Below the pieces are notes generated by a model. That model had not been told where the DNA came from, searched no databases, and saw only the letters and a list, made by a program, of their open reading frames with translations. A stretch of DNA of 64,000 bases, taken from positions 682,001-746,000 of the forward strand of contig JALMGJ010000020.1 in the NCBI GenBank assembly GCA_023362775.1, given 5' to 3'. Made by a program: the position numbers and the translations under genes. This stretch comes from Charina bottae. Taxonomy: Eukaryota > Chordata > Lepidosauria > Squamata > Charinaidae. How positions within the stretch are numbered: the stretch's first letter is position 1; each line of letters opens with the position of its first letter. Shown here in pieces: positions 35,506 through 46,071 of this stretch.

Positions 35506-36108
35506 TTGATAAAAAACAAGGTGATATTGTCTTCTTGCTGGATAGCTCCATCAATTTTGGGAGAGACAATTTCCCCAAAGTTGTTGACTTTATACATGGC
35601 TTAATCGATGCTATTTATGATGAAGGCGACTCCATTCGGGTTGGCTTAGTGCAATACAACTCTGATGTGAGTGATGAATTCTTTCTAAAGGATTTCTCTG
35701 ACAAAGAACGTATCTTAGATGAAGTGAAGAAAATAGTGTACAAAGGAGGCAGAACTGCCAATACTGGAGCAGGTGTCAAGCACATCCAAGCAAAACATTT
35801 TGTGAAGGAGGCCGGCAGCAGGAAAGACCAGAACGTCCCTCAGATTGCTGTCATTGTAACAGCAGGCAAGCCGGAAGATGATGGGGGGGCAGCAGTCTTA
35901 GGGCTGTCACAGTCGGGCGTCAAGGTGTTTGCAGTTGGTGTGAAAAACATTGACCTGGATGAAATTACGAAGCTCTCCAGTGACAGCACTACAGCTTTTA
36001 GGGCGGCAAACTCACAGGTCCTCTCAGAGCTCAATGAGGCTGTCCTGGTGACCCTGAATGATGTCATGAGAGAACAGCTCTGCCGTGGCATGGTGGAAGT
36101 CTCCAAAG
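35506..36108 (+). CDS. COL6A3: COL6A3 exon 11: vWA domain N2
   Basis: A 603-base, phase 1-1 exon. It begins VDKKQGDIVFLLDSSINFGR and contains DAIYDEGDSIRVGLVQYNSD, VSDEFFLKDFSDKERILDEV and KGGRTANTGAGVKHIQAKHF, matching N2. The end, LNDVMREQLCRGMVEVSK, carries the conserved Cys just before N1. Acceptor AAATCCTTTAG, donor GTAAGA. The TDG position reads VTAGKP. Confidence 0.96.
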
Positions 36109-36850
36109 GTAAGAAAAAATTCCAGTTCCGTTTCTGTTTCTTGCTTTATTTCAGATTTAAAGATCTGCACAATGTTGTAATTTCTATATACAGCAATCCT
36201 TTGTTTTTGTTTCCCTTATTTCGATATTGAATTTCGTAATAGCAAGTATGCTCTGTACTCCAGTCTTATTTTTATTTATTTATTTATTTTATTTATTTAT
36301 TTTCTATCCCGCCTTTATTATTTTTATAAATAACTCAAGGCGGCCAACATAGCTAATACGCCTTCCTCCTCCTCTTTTCCCCACAACAACAACCCTGTGA
36401 GGTGAGTTGGGCTGAGAGAGAGTGACTGGCCCAAGGTCACCCAGCTGGCTTTCACGCCTAAGGCGAGACTAGAACTCTCAGTCTCCTGGTTCCTAGCCTG
36501 GTGCCTTAACCACTAGACCAAACTGGCTCTCTTAAGTGTGGTTATTCATTGAGATAACACTTGAAGTTCAGTGGTAGTGCAGGTTTGGGAGAAAATAACA
36601 CAAAAGGGTCAGACTGTCCAGTTTTTCATGGAAAGCTGATCATAGTGTGATGTTTTAGTTGGATGTTGGATCAAGGGATGAACTGCTGGACATTAATGAA
36701 CAATGCAAACAGAGCAGCAGTTCTTGACTAGTGATCCACAAGTGACTTTTAGAGACCTCTTATTTCTGCACAGTAGAACTCAACAATCATTTCTCTGCCA
36801 CTTTTCCTTTACTTTATGTATGATGGATTTACAATTTTTGTCTACTCTAG
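36109..36850 (+). other. COL6A3: COL6A3 intron 11
   Basis: Holds one tRNA SINE (36267-36530); otherwise unremarkable. Confidence 0.8.
36267..36530 (-). mobile_element. tRNA-derived SINE, full-length-looking copy
   Basis: The reverse complement runs from AGAGCCAGTTTGGTCTAGTG through GTTCTAGTCTCGCCTTAGG and CTGGGTGACCTTGGGCCAGT to GGCGGGATAGAAAATAAATA with an ATTT tail. It is the cleanest copy of the family in the window. Confidence 0.8.
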
Positions 36851-37197
36851 ATTGCAGTCTGGATGTTATACTTGGATTTGATGTCTCAAATACTGTACCG
36901 GGGCTAAACATATTCAGTGTGCAAAAGGTGCTGGAGTCAACAGTTGAAGATATTCTGAACAGGATTAGTCAAATGCAGAGGATTAGCTGCACTCCCAACC
37001 AGGCACCTAGAGTGCGTGTGGCGCTTCTGGCACAGACTCCCGCTGGAGTTGTGGAGGCCTTTGATTTTTCAGAGTATCAGCCGGAGTTGTTTGAAAAGTT
37101 CCAGGCCTTGCGAAATGATGGACCATATGTGCTCACTGCAGACACTCTCAAGTCTTACCAGAATAAATTCAAATCAGCTCCTGCTGGAAGTACAAAG
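36851..37197 (+). CDS. COL6A3: COL6A3 exon 12: first part of vWA domain N1
   Basis: N1, next to the triple helix, is the only N-terminal vWA domain split over several exons. This 347-base exon enters in phase 1 (acceptor TCTACTCTAG) and leaves in phase 0 (AAAG|GTAAAT). It encodes DCSLDVILGFDVSNTVPGLN, then ILNRISQMQRISCTPNQAPR, EAFDFSEYQPELFEKFQALR and ADTLKSYQNKFKSAPAGSTK. The two cysteines (CSLD, ISC) are conserved in the family. Confidence 0.95.
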
Positions 37198-38028
37198 GTA
37201 AATGTTGATTCCATTTTCATTTTTGGGAAAGGAAATCCTCAGACTGTGGGCTGCTGTATAATGGGAAAGGACTGGTTTTTAGTTTATAATCATGAAGTCA
37301 AACAGAAGGCTAAACTACTGCAACAGAAGGACAAAGTCAAACAAAACAAAGCTGTATGTGCTGTAACAAAGGTTCTTTCAAGAATTTCATTATTGATTCT
37401 TTGCAATATTCTCCACCTGCCTCGCATTCAAAACAGAGGAAATCCAGATTAGAATGGCTATTTTGTAATCCTTTGCTGCATCAAAATACTATTCTACAGA
37501 CCCCCAAAAGTGACTGCTGTGTGATTATGTAAGTGTATGTGCACATCCTGCTGGAATAGTAAAAGTAAAATGAATAGTATCTAGGCTACACTGATGCACA
37601 TGGCCTGTGACTTTGAGGAATCACACCTGCTGGGCCAGGCCAGGTAAACTGGAATCACAGTGGAAAAGGGGAGGGATGTACGAAAGCATATACAGTATCA
37701 CAATTTTGCAGCAAGTGTATTTAAAGGGCTGGGCTTAGTTGGATGAGGAACACGTATTACCTTGCAGGAAAAGTAATTGTGTCAGCAGTGTAAAAGTGTT
37801 AATTGGTTAATTGCTGCCTGGAGTCACTTTTCTGTGAAATGGGCAGCTATACAAATTTGATTGATTGATAGATAAATAAATAAAGCCCTCCCTCCCTCCC
37901 TCCCAAAGTCTTGGGCCTCAGGCTGTCCTTGAATATCAACCCAGTAGCTGGCTGATCTTATGGAGATGTTTTTCATTGAGGAGCATTTCACAACTGATGT
38001 TTATTAACATAAAGCTCTTGTTCCTCAG
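37198..38028 (+). other. COL6A3: COL6A3 intron 12
   Basis: No gene recognised; a CR1-like GGGCAGCTATACAAATTTGA / GATTGATAGATAAATAAATA end lies near 37840-37885 and a short CCCT repeat follows. Confidence 0.7.
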
Positions 38029-38107
38029 GTGGTGATCCACCTAACTGATGGTATTGATGGTGCCAAAGGACCACTGGCAGCTGCATCGGCTGATCTAAAG
38101 AAAGAAG
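38029..38107 (+). CDS. COL6A3: COL6A3 exon 13: middle of vWA domain N1
   Basis: A 79-base exon, phase 0 to 1, too short to show as a long ORF. Acceptor TTGTTCCTCAG, donor GAAG|GTGTGT. It encodes VVIHLTDGIDGAKGPLAAAS then ADLKKEG. The TDG motif is intact here, so N1, like N10, could keep a complete metal site. It continues directly from STK in the previous exon. Confidence 0.94.
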
Positions 38108-38427
38108 GTGTGTTTTGTGAGGCTTTATTTTCATGCTGACATATAGATTCCCTTTAGCTGGAGTTTCTGAGACCAGATATGTATATTCACACTAATCAAT
38201 TCTTTCAGATGAATGAATACAGAATGATCATAAAGCATGCTCAGTGTTCACAACCGTTAACACAGTATCACTGTTTAACTTTTTATCCCTATACTGTGAA
38301 ATATCAAGGCCACAGTCTTCCTTATAACCATGTTTATAAACATTGATTGAAGGAAGTAGATTTTTTTTTTCTTCTGCAGTTGTTTTATCACTAATTTGTC
38401 TACAAGATATTTCTCCAGTCTCATAGT

Positions 38428-38644
38428 TTGTTTATTTATTTATTTTATTTTTATCCCACCTTTATTATTTTTTTTATAAATAACTCAAGGCGGCGAACAT
38501 ACCAAATACTCCTTCCTCCTCCTATTTTCTCCACAACAACCACCCTGTGAGGTAAGTTGGGCTGAGAGAGTGTGACTGGCCCAAGGTCACCCAGCCGGCT
38601 TCCATGCCTAAGGCGGGACTAGAACTCTCAGTCTCCTGGTTTCT
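38428..38644 (-). mobile_element. tRNA-derived SINE, 5'-truncated
   Basis: Same family as 36267-36530 but lacking the tRNA head beyond GAAACCAGGAGACTGAGAGT. It directly precedes the Penelope-derived palindrome. Confidence 0.75.
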
Positions 38645-38689
38645 ATGAATTTCCCACTCATTTCTTATGTCGATGAAGGTTCTCAGTCA

Positions 38690-38845
38690 TCCAGGTGGAA
38701 CAGTCTGTGGCTTGAATCATGTCAACTGGATTTCTATTTTCTCAGTAGAAACGTTTCACTCCTTATCCAAGGAGCTTCTTCAGTCTGAAGAAGTTTCTAC
38801 TGAGAAAATAGAAATCCAGTTGACATGATTCAAGCCACAGACCAC
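38690..38845. repeat. Penelope-derived inverted repeat with hammerhead-like motif
   Basis: The arm 38703-38751 and the arm 38794-38842 are exact complements (49 bp); the 42-base spacer has a smaller palindrome CTTCTTCAG-T-CTGAAGAAG (38775-38793). On the minus strand 38748-38783 carries CTGAAGA–stem (GCTCCTT/AAGGAGT)–GAAACGTTTC. The sequence matches the Penelope terminal segment at 21470-21545. The plus-strand arm lacks the stem II block. Confidence 0.85.
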
Positions 38846-39026
38846 TCATTTCTTATTTGAACCAGCCCTAAACCATTGAAAAATATCTTCTTCCTACATA
38901 ATGGATAAAATAAAATTGGTTTGGGGGATTTTGTTGGTTTATTTGTTTTTTGGCAAGGAAATGCTCTTGTTACTGAACTAGGCTTTCAATCCAGGATGTT
39001 CTGCACTAAGAAATAGGTTCACACGA

Positions 39027-39188
39027 AAGAGGGAGAGGGAGAGGGAGAGGGAGAGGGAGAGGGAGAGGGAGAGGGAGAGGGAGAGGGAGAGGGAGAGGGA
39101 GAGGGAGAGGGAGAGGGGAAGGAAGGAAGGAAGGAAGGAAGGAAGGAAGGAAGGAAGGAAGGAAGGAAGGAAGGAAGGAAGGAAGGAA
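39027..39188 (+). repeat. Compound microsatellite (GAGAGG)n-(GGAA)n
   Basis: About 90 bases of GGGAGA hexamers then about 70 bases of GGAA/AAGG tetramers, a pure purine strand of about 160 bases. ORFs across it (Ser-Leu and Phe-Leu-Pro-Ser repeats) are artefacts. Confidence 0.95.
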
Positions 39189-40368
39189 AGCAAATGGTTC
39201 ACAAAATAATGAAATGTTGCTATAAGGAAAAGTGATATCCCTGTTATTGTCAAATGTTCAGTTTATAAAGACCTCCAAGACCATTTCTATGGTTGAGTGG
39301 GGCAGGAAACTGTCCCTGAAGATAATGACGATTTATTAGCAAGAACAATGAACTCCTAAACTGCTTTACATTTTAGGAATATTTTAGATTGCACTAGTAA
39401 TTTGGTGCAAATCTGCCTCCAAACAGAACAAACCTTGAGATTAAAACACCTGATTCAAAATTTAATATTGGCTGCCATCATCAACATATTAATGGCACCA
39501 TATTTGTCTATGACTTCATTCAAAGGCCTAATATAGGTTGAAGATGAAGATGTGCATTTTAATGTGAGCTTACCTAAACTTTAGTACTCATATATTCTGC
39601 AAACATTTTTACAGTGGGCCCATAGTGAAATGAATATAGCAAGAATGAAATCCAGCTAGGGTGTTCCTTCTTCGGCAGGGGCGAGGGGGACACAGAGTGC
39701 AGGTGGTTGGGGAGAGGTTTGCACATTTTAGATTTTACAAGTTGGATGGAATTCTACTTTTCTTTAACTGTTAAGAAGCTCTGGGTAGAAGAGTAGGGAC
39801 TCCCTTCACTATGCTTCCTGGAATAAGCATATGGTCACATAGTGTCACATAATGATCTCAGGAAGTGTTGAGTAAAAGACTTTACTTTTCAAACAGCCTG
39901 ACATTGTTGTAAGTGCACAAGTCTTTTTAAAAGTAATAGAACACTTTCCACAATCTACTAATTCTTACAGGCTAATCTGAATTTTATGTGTTTCTTGAGT
40001 AAGAACAATGTAAAAATAAGAGTGTATTAGGAAAAGATGTGCATGCGTGTGCACGCACACACACACACACACATACAATATATCAATGGAGAAAATACTT
40101 GCCAAAATACATATATTAGACCAAGTTGCTTTAAAAAAGCATAAATTAAGAGAATAATATGGACTGTTTTAAAAAGGTGGCCTGTTGAAGATCAGAGTAA
40201 AACAAATTTAAGATTGAGAAAATGAGGGGAAAAAAGAGAAACCAAATAGAACCAATTTATCTAATACTATCTCAGATAGATAACAAGATGGAATCCTGCA
40301 GGACAAATATTATCCTTTAGGGATTGTGAACAATAATTCAAGATGGATTTTCCCCCCTTATCCTCTAG

Positions 40369-40514
40369 GTGTCAAGGCTCTTATTCTTGTTGGGTTGGAG
40401 CAAGTAGCTAATTTTGAGGAAGCGATGAAGCTGGAATTCGGGCGTGGCTTTACTTATAATAGGCCTCTCCAAGTGAATCAGCTGGATTTAGATTTTGAAC
40501 TGGCAGAGCAATTG
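40369..40514 (+). CDS. COL6A3: COL6A3 exon 14: end of vWA domain N1
   Basis: A 146-base exon, phase 1 to 0. Acceptor TTATCCTCTAG, donor CAATTG|GTAAAT. It encodes [20 protein letters not shown], then [20 protein letters not shown] and ELAEQL, the conserved C-terminal helix of N1. It is followed by the exon that opens the triple helix. Confidence 0.95.
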
Positions 40515-41120
40515 GTAAATAACTAAAATCTATAATTTCTTCTTAATGACATTTTAAAAAATAATTTTAATGGATATATTTTTGTGAGCACCTATTATAT
40601 AACCATATTTCATTATTTGAAGAAATGTAACCATGTAATTATTTTTCATGATGTAAGCTTTGTCCATAAAAACGTGATTTCTGTGAAGTCTGTGAGATGA
40701 AAAAATAAATCAGTTACAAAACTGGTCACCATCAAAGAGGAAAGGGGCCTTTATTTGTAGGCCATGATATTTATCCTTCTTCTCATTTAACATTTTCTAT
40801 ATTTGTGAATGGCCTGATCAATTACCAATTACCACCCAGATTCTGTTTAAACAGCCCCTGCTGGCCTGTCAAATCTTCCTTTCTGGGCAAAGGCTCTTTG
40901 TGACTGCTGTCCATGAATGAATCATGATGACCAGGGAAGTTCATCCCTTGTCCCAGAATTACTGAATTGGGAACCTGCTTGTGCCAAATCAATAGATCAA
41001 GGAATATTGCTCGATATCCAAAGCTAATTTGAAGGTTACTATACAGCAGACCAAAGTAATTATTACTGAATTTGGCCCATATTAGGACTGAAGCATTTTG
41101 TATATTCCTACAAGTCAGTA

Positions 41121-41450
41121 TAGTATGGTGGCTCAGCGGGTAAGATGCCAGGCTTGTCGATCGGAAGATCGCAAGTTCGGAGGTTCGAATCCCTAGCCCT
41201 GCGTGACGGAGTGAGCTCCCGCACTCGCCCCAGCTCTTGCCAACCTAGCAATTGGAAAGCATGGAAATGCAAGTAGATGAATAGGTACCACTTTGGTGGG
41301 AAGGTAACAGCGTTCCGCGCGCGTTGTGCCGGCCACATGACCGCGGAAGCGTCTTCGGACAGCGCTGGCTCTTCAGCTAACAAACGGAGATGAGCACCGG
41401 CCCCTGGAGTTGGACACGACTGTGCAGGGGAAACCTTTACCTTTACCTTA
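41121..41450 (+). mobile_element. Sauria-type tRNA SINE, complete
   Basis: The tRNA-like head has an A box (TGGCTCAGCGGGTAAG) and B box (GGTTCGAATCC), followed by a central region and the 3' tail GGAGTTGGACACGACTGTGC with ACCTTT repeats. The tail type is that of squamate SINEs mobilised by BovB, of which this window has two copies. It is about 330 bases, the expected length. Confidence 0.88.
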
Positions 41451-41717
41451 AGTTCAAGTATATAGCATATAGCCTATAAATAGCAAACTTTTTAATGGGC
41501 TCAGTTAACAAATGAAAGGGGAAATTCTAGTTTTGTGCACTCCCCTTCTCTTTGGAAGATTACTCCCCTCAAGGTAACTGCCAGGATTAGAAAGTTTGGG
41601 GGTATGTGCTGCAGCTGAAAGGAGACAGGCTCCGACCACCTTTTTACCATGATAGCCAGTCAAATACCAGAAGTGTCAGAAGTTGGGAAACACCACTGTA
41701 ACAGTGAATCAGACAAA

Positions 41718-41792
41718 TTTATTTATTTATCATATTTCTTGACCGCCCATCTCATATTGCAACGACTCTGGGCGGTTTACAAGCAAATAAGA
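41718..41792 (-). mobile_element. CR1-type LINE 3' end fragment
   Basis: ATTTATTTAT, then GACCGCCCATCTCATATTGC and CGACTCTGGGCGGTTTACAA, the shared CR1 end. Confidence 0.65.
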
Positions 41793-42153
41793 AGTTGGTT
41801 GGCCTTAGCTATGGGATGAGATGAAGGTTGTGTCATGGCATGATGTGGTGCAGTTATGGGGTTTTGTGGAGGAGCCCTTAATTTGCTCATATATTTATTT
41901 TTCACCCTCCTTCAGCCCATTGTTGCTTTTGAGAAATGTATTTGTTTTTCAGCATATGATCAATTACTATGTTAATAATGTTTCTCCTCCTCCTCCTTCT
42001 TGTCTCCAGTGCTTTTTTCATTCTCCAAACTATTCTTTCAGTTACAGCTCCGTATAGCACAAATGTGCCTGTGAGCAATAACAAGTGGATCTACAGTATG
42101 TATGCATTTTATTCATCTGTTTTTCAGTTAACCAGTGGTCTTTTTTTATTCAG

Positions 42154-42246
42154 GAGAACGTGGCAGAAAGGTCATGTTGTGGAGTCCCATGCAAATGTTC
42201 TGGACAACGGGGAGACAGAGGACTGCCAGGCACAGCTGGACCAAAG
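42154..42246 (+). CDS. COL6A3: COL6A3 exon 15: N1-helix junction and helix start
   Basis: A 93-base exon, phase 0-0. It encodes [20 protein letters not shown] followed by [11 protein letters not shown]. The CCGVPCKC cysteine cluster marks the start of the collagen VI triple helix and takes part in chain linkage in the family. An RGD triplet (QRGDR), a candidate integrin site, is kept at the same place as in mammals. Acceptor TTTATTCAG, donor AAG|GTGAGA. Confidence 0.96.
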
Positions 42247-43197
42247 GTGAGATCTTTTAGCATGGACCTTGCAGTTTGCAATAAGGCATTGATGGGAATG
42301 AGGTGGATCTCTCCAAAGGAGAAATGCACAGAGATGCCCAAGGTTTTGAACCCACTTGTGGTGGTTCTCTGGATCCCAGCTTTTGTTATATAGTGATCTC
42401 TATAGCAGCAAACAACAGCCCAATCAAGGAACTCCTAAGGGGGGAACAACACCCCCACCAACACAGGCGGGACAAGCCCTGGTATATAAGCAGAGAGCAA
42501 GTCCCATTCCCTTTTCGCACTGAGGATGTTGCCTAGTCGGGCAATGAAACGTCTGCAAGAAAACAACAAGGCTCAGAGAGCACCATGGACTCCCCAGTGA
42601 TCTCTATACTGTACTCATCATGTCTTATCTGGAAAGAAGCACATTCTCATCTATGATGTCCATCGTATGCATTTAAATTTCCAGAGCTTAAACTGATGTG
42701 AATTTCATTTCAGCACCTTGTTTAATAAAAGGCTTTTGGCTCAGAATTTGGAGCTGCTGGAGTTAGTTTTGATTCTCAGTGTCACATTTCACCTGTGCTT
42801 GGCAGTGCTTGATGATAGCTTAAAAAAATAGCATGCGACTCTACAGAAGTCTTTGCTACATAGGTGAAACTCTATAAATTTAATGAATTATGATCGATCT
42901 CTGTATTAGAGATAGAGATTGAATTTTAAATGGAAGAGATAACATGAATGCTATCTGGCTGCAAGTTTTTGAAGTTATAAAAGGAGAACACCATTCCTTT
43001 TCCTAAAAGGCTATAAAATATATATACAAAATCCCTAGCTTTTTTTGAGATCATGCTCAGATATTTATTGCAACAAGTTACTATATTTTCTTTATAAAAA
43101 GGCAGAAGAATTTGAATTGAGATTAAAGTTAAAATTATAGGATATTAGAAGACCATCTCAAGATTATGTATAAATATGTGTCTCTGTGTTTTTAAAG
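42247..43197 (+). other. COL6A3: COL6A3 intron 15
   Basis: Contains the Penelope fragment at 42405-42595; the rest is AT-rich with nothing recognised. Confidence 0.8.
42405..42595 (+). mobile_element. Penelope-like terminal fragment with hammerhead-like motif
   Basis: Same family as 11705-12045. At 42520-42553 it reads CTGAGGA, a stem TTGCC/GGCAA with a one-base offset, then GAAACGTC, and continues into AAGGCTCAGAGAGCACCATG. This is the best-preserved copy of the family here. Confidence 0.7.
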
Positions 43198-43251
43198 GGA
43201 ATGCCAGGGGAAAATGGCTACAGAGGCTATCCAGGAGATGAAGGTGGAGTG
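43198..43251 (+). CDS. COL6A3: COL6A3 exon 16: Gly-X-Y repeats
   Basis: A 54-base exon, phase 0-0, encoding GMPGENGYRGYPGDEGGV, six perfect triplets. The last residue is Val where mammals have Pro. Acceptor TTTTTAAAG, donor GTG|GTGAGT. Confidence 0.95.
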
Positions 43252-43355
43252 GTGAGTAAATGTTTCTCAATAGCTGAACTTCTGCTTGCAGTAGCAAGGA
43301 AACAGGTTGAGAAGGTCATCAGTACTTTTCCTCTGAAGATAGATGGATGGATGGA

Positions 43356-43402
43356 GAGGAGGAGGAGGAGGAGGAGGAGGAGGGGGTGGGGTGGGGTGGG
43401 GA
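43356..43402 (+). repeat. (GGA)n microsatellite with GGGGT repeats
   Basis: GAGGAGGAGGAGGAGGAGGA followed by GGGGTGGGGT repeats; poly-Arg and poly-Gly ORFs over it are artefacts. Confidence 0.9.
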
Positions 43403-43603
43403 GGCAAAGCAAAGTGCTGTAACAGTCTAGCAACATTTTGCTTTTTTCTTCCATGCTACATACAGTATATATTGAAGCACAGGTTACCTTTTCTTACCTG
43501 CTATGCACAGTACCAGAAGATCCAAATCTTATCTATAGTTTTCACATGTCATTAAAGTTCCATGTGAATGTTTCTATCTGGAATCATGTAATGCCAATAT
43601 AGA

Positions 43604-43668
43604 TTATTTATTTATTTATTTATTTATTTTTCAATTTTTGCTACCGCCCATCTCCCCCAAAAGAGGGG
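43604..43668 (-). mobile_element. CR1-type LINE 3' end, short piece
   Basis: ATTTATTTATT then TACCGCCCATCTCCCCCAAA, breaking off before the GGGCGGTTTACAA part. Confidence 0.55.
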
Positions 43669-44778
43669 GAGAGAGATACATATAGAGATACACACAGACA
43701 CAGACACACACGTGTCCAGATTAAATGTGCCATTAAGAGAACATGTCTCTGTTTACACATTTTCTTAATGAAGACAAATAGCAGGGGTTTGTATGGTGTC
43801 ATACAAACACCGTAACGCAACCATCTAATGCTGAAAGGCTATTTAGAGCTCAACAAACTTCACCCTCTTCTTCTCCCTCATGGGAATCAAGCGGAGATGG
43901 TTAAGGAAGCAGTAACCCTGTTATTTGTTTGCATCTAAAGCACCAGGTACTTCCCTAGAAAGGAAAAGGACAACGAGGTGTGGGTAAACTCCCCAGCTCC
44001 TTCCATCCCACTGTATTCAGGCTTCCTGCCATCAAGGACTAGGAAGCCTCTTAGTGGAGACTTCAGGAGGAGCATGTTGGGCAGATTGCTATTGGGTGGG
44101 TGGGAGGGAGGGAGGAGGAGACCTAAACTTCCTCCTCAAAGCTGGGTATCAAAAATACTTTCTCACTGCGCAATCTGGCTTTAAAATAGCTTCAATTGGT
44201 GCCCACATAAGTCCTTTTAAAGCTTATTGCCAGTTGGGAAACATTTCTGAGAGATTTGCTACTGAGGCTGGAATCACACCTTTCCTTCAGACAGGCTTTG
44301 AAATGGGCTCCATTATTCTAGTATTGGATTTTCATATGTCTTGTTGCCATGCTGGAGTCAGATCGGATTTTGAGAGGGCAAGTGTGCATGTGTTTGCGTG
44401 AAGGATGCACAAATGAATATAAAAGAGAATTTGCCTCCACAAAAGAATGTTAGCCCCTATGGCCTTGCCCGTTGAAAGTAACTGGATCCCAATGGCCCTG
44501 GATCAGATATGACCGTTGGGCTGAAACTCCTCCCAGTCACCCTTTTGCATTATAAAACTGTATACTTTTAGGTGTCGGGATTGTCTGAATGTACGATGAC
44601 AGAAATGTGAAATATTCTAATTGGTGCCGAACATCCAATGTAATATTCTTGTTACACAATCTTACAAAGCCACAATCCATCTCCTTTCCTTCCTAGTATT
44701 CACTTGTCCATTTTCCTTAACTGCCATAACTCAGAAATCGGTTTGTGACTAAAGAGACATCCAGGCTGACTCTGGTTC

Positions 44779-44910
44779 TTTTCTTTTCCTTTTCTTTTCT
44801 TTTCTTTTCTTTTCTTTTCTTTTCTTTTCTTTTCTTTTCTTTTCTTTTCTTTTCTTTCCTTTTCCTTTTCCTTTTCCTTTTCCTTTTCCTTTTCCTTTTC
44901 CTTTCTTTCT
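44779..44910 (+). repeat. (TTTTC)n / (CTTTTC)n pyrimidine microsatellite
   Basis: About 130 bases of CTTTT pentamers changing to CCTTTT hexamers, nearly pure pyrimidine on the coding strand. It merges with the polypyrimidine tract of exon 17. Overlapping Phe-Leu or Lys-Arg ORFs are artefacts. Confidence 0.95.
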
Positions 44911-44918
44911 TGTCAAAG

Positions 44919-44990
44919 GGTGACCGTGGACCGCCCGGGATAAATGGAACCCAAGGATTCCAAGGCTGCCCCGGTGAAAGGGGGATGAAG
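44919..44990 (+). CDS. COL6A3: COL6A3 exon 17: Gly-X-Y repeats with helix cysteine
   Basis: A 72-base exon, phase 0-0. It encodes GDRGPPGINGTQGFQGCPG then ERGMK. The cysteine in GCPG is the conserved alpha-3 helix cysteine linked to disulfide stabilisation of collagen VI tetramers, and NGT is a conserved potential N-glycosylation site. A TTTTC/CTTTTC microsatellite of about 130 bases leads directly into the acceptor CTTGTCAAAG. Donor AAG|GTAAGA. Confidence 0.96.
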
Positions 44991-45525
44991 GTAAGAAAGA
45001 GCATCGACTCCAATCAAGTTGTAGCATCTGAGAGAAAATGAGTGAATAGTATTGTCCAAGTACTTTTGGGAGGGGGAGGAAGTAGGTGGGTGAAGGCAAG
45101 CTCTGAGAAAGGCAGGAGAGTGGGTGAGAAAAGAGGGTTTCCAGATGTAAGAAACAGAAGAGATTTATTGAATTTATCTTAACCAGTCATAGCCTACACA
45201 GCTTCCCTCATCTCTCTTATCAACATGCAGTGGGATTCCAGTGGAATTTTTTTTTGTAATAAAATGCATGCATCAAATGGCAGTCTTTACAGATAAACCG
45301 AGGCTTCCTTGCTCATTGTGAAACAATCTTCTTGCTGTTTTTTGTTCGTTTTTATTTCGAGGTCATTCCAACTCTTCCTTCAGTTTGTAGAAAAACAGAG
45401 AGAATTCTAACTGTGAGGGTTATCTGAATATTATTTGACTACTCCTTTTCCTCTGTAGTTGTAGGTTTTTGAGGAATTGAATGTAGTTTTAATTAAATAA
45501 ATGATAATTCTTTCTTTTTTTGTAG

Positions 45526-45552
45526 GGGATCCGTGGATTCCCAGGAGAAAAA
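45526..45552 (+). CDS. COL6A3: COL6A3 exon 18: Gly-X-Y repeats (27 bases)
   Basis: The smallest exon here, encoding GIRGFPGEK, three triplets. Acceptor TTTTTTTGTAG, donor AAA|GTACGT. Size and sequence match the corresponding exon of other vertebrates. Confidence 0.93.
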
Positions 45553-45687
45553 GTACGTAATCATTTAGATATAACAGAAGACAAAAGAATATATGTTTTC
45601 CTGTCCTATGCTTTTCTCATTGTCATTTTCATCTGTATATTTTCTTTTTTGGATTACAACCATTAATTACTTTCTTTGGTTCTGTAG

Positions 45688-45732
45688 GGTGAATTTGGGG
45701 AGATTGGGCTTGATGGAATAGATGGAGAAGAG
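45688..45732 (+). CDS. COL6A3: COL6A3 exon 19: Gly-X-Y repeats
   Basis: A 45-base exon encoding GEFGEIGLDGIDGEE, five triplets, strongly acidic as in other species. Acceptor GGTTCTGTAG, donor GAG|GTGAGT. It lies only 135 bases after the previous exon. Confidence 0.95.
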
Positions 45733-45844
45733 GTGAGTCATCTGAGTTACTTTTGGACTAATAAACAACTTTCTTTCTGGTTAGAAGTCATTTAAGTAAC
45801 ACATTTTGATTAATAAATTCAATTAATCTGATTGCTTTTGCCAG

Positions 45845-45898
45845 GGAGAGAGAGGCTTTCCAGGTGTTTCTGGGGAGAGGGGAAGCCCTGGTAGACGG
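45845..45898 (+). CDS. COL6A3: COL6A3 exon 20: Gly-X-Y repeats
   Basis: A 54-base exon encoding GERGFPGVSGERGSPGRR, six triplets. Acceptor TGCTTTTGCCAG, donor CGG|GTAAGT. It forms a tight cluster with the two exons before it. Confidence 0.95.
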
Positions 45899-46071
45899 GT
45901 AAGTTTAATGCTTTTAATTATTCCAAACCTTCAAAATTGAATAGAACCCCCCCCCCCCCCAAATCCAGAATGGATGCTAGCTCCCAAACAACCAAAGAAT
46001 GTCCACTGGTCCAAGAGCTGCAAGGGATTTCTGGGCAGCAAAGATCCCAGGTGTTTTTGCTTTCTCCAGTA

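Larger units (their letters stand above)
38108..40368 (+). other. COL6A3: COL6A3 intron 13
   Basis: Contains the truncated SINE, the Penelope palindrome, a compound GAGAGG/GGAA microsatellite and a CA run near 40050-40072. 39200-40040 shows nothing named. Confidence 0.8.
40515..42153 (+). other. COL6A3: COL6A3 intron 14
   Basis: Holds a complete Sauria-type SINE and a CR1 end; otherwise unremarkable. Confidence 0.8.
43252..44918 (+). other. COL6A3: COL6A3 intron 16
   Basis: Holds a GAG microsatellite (43356-43390), a short CR1 end (43604-43668) and the pyrimidine microsatellite before exon 17. Confidence 0.8.

Noticed and set aside
41140..41200. Possible tRNA gene (A and B box)
   Set aside because: It is the head of a SINE with a LINE-type tail and does not fold as a complete tRNA.
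44717..45099. ORFs rich in Phe-Leu or Lys-Arg around exon 17
   Set aside because: They come from the TTTTC repeat; only the 72-base collagen exon in this span is real.
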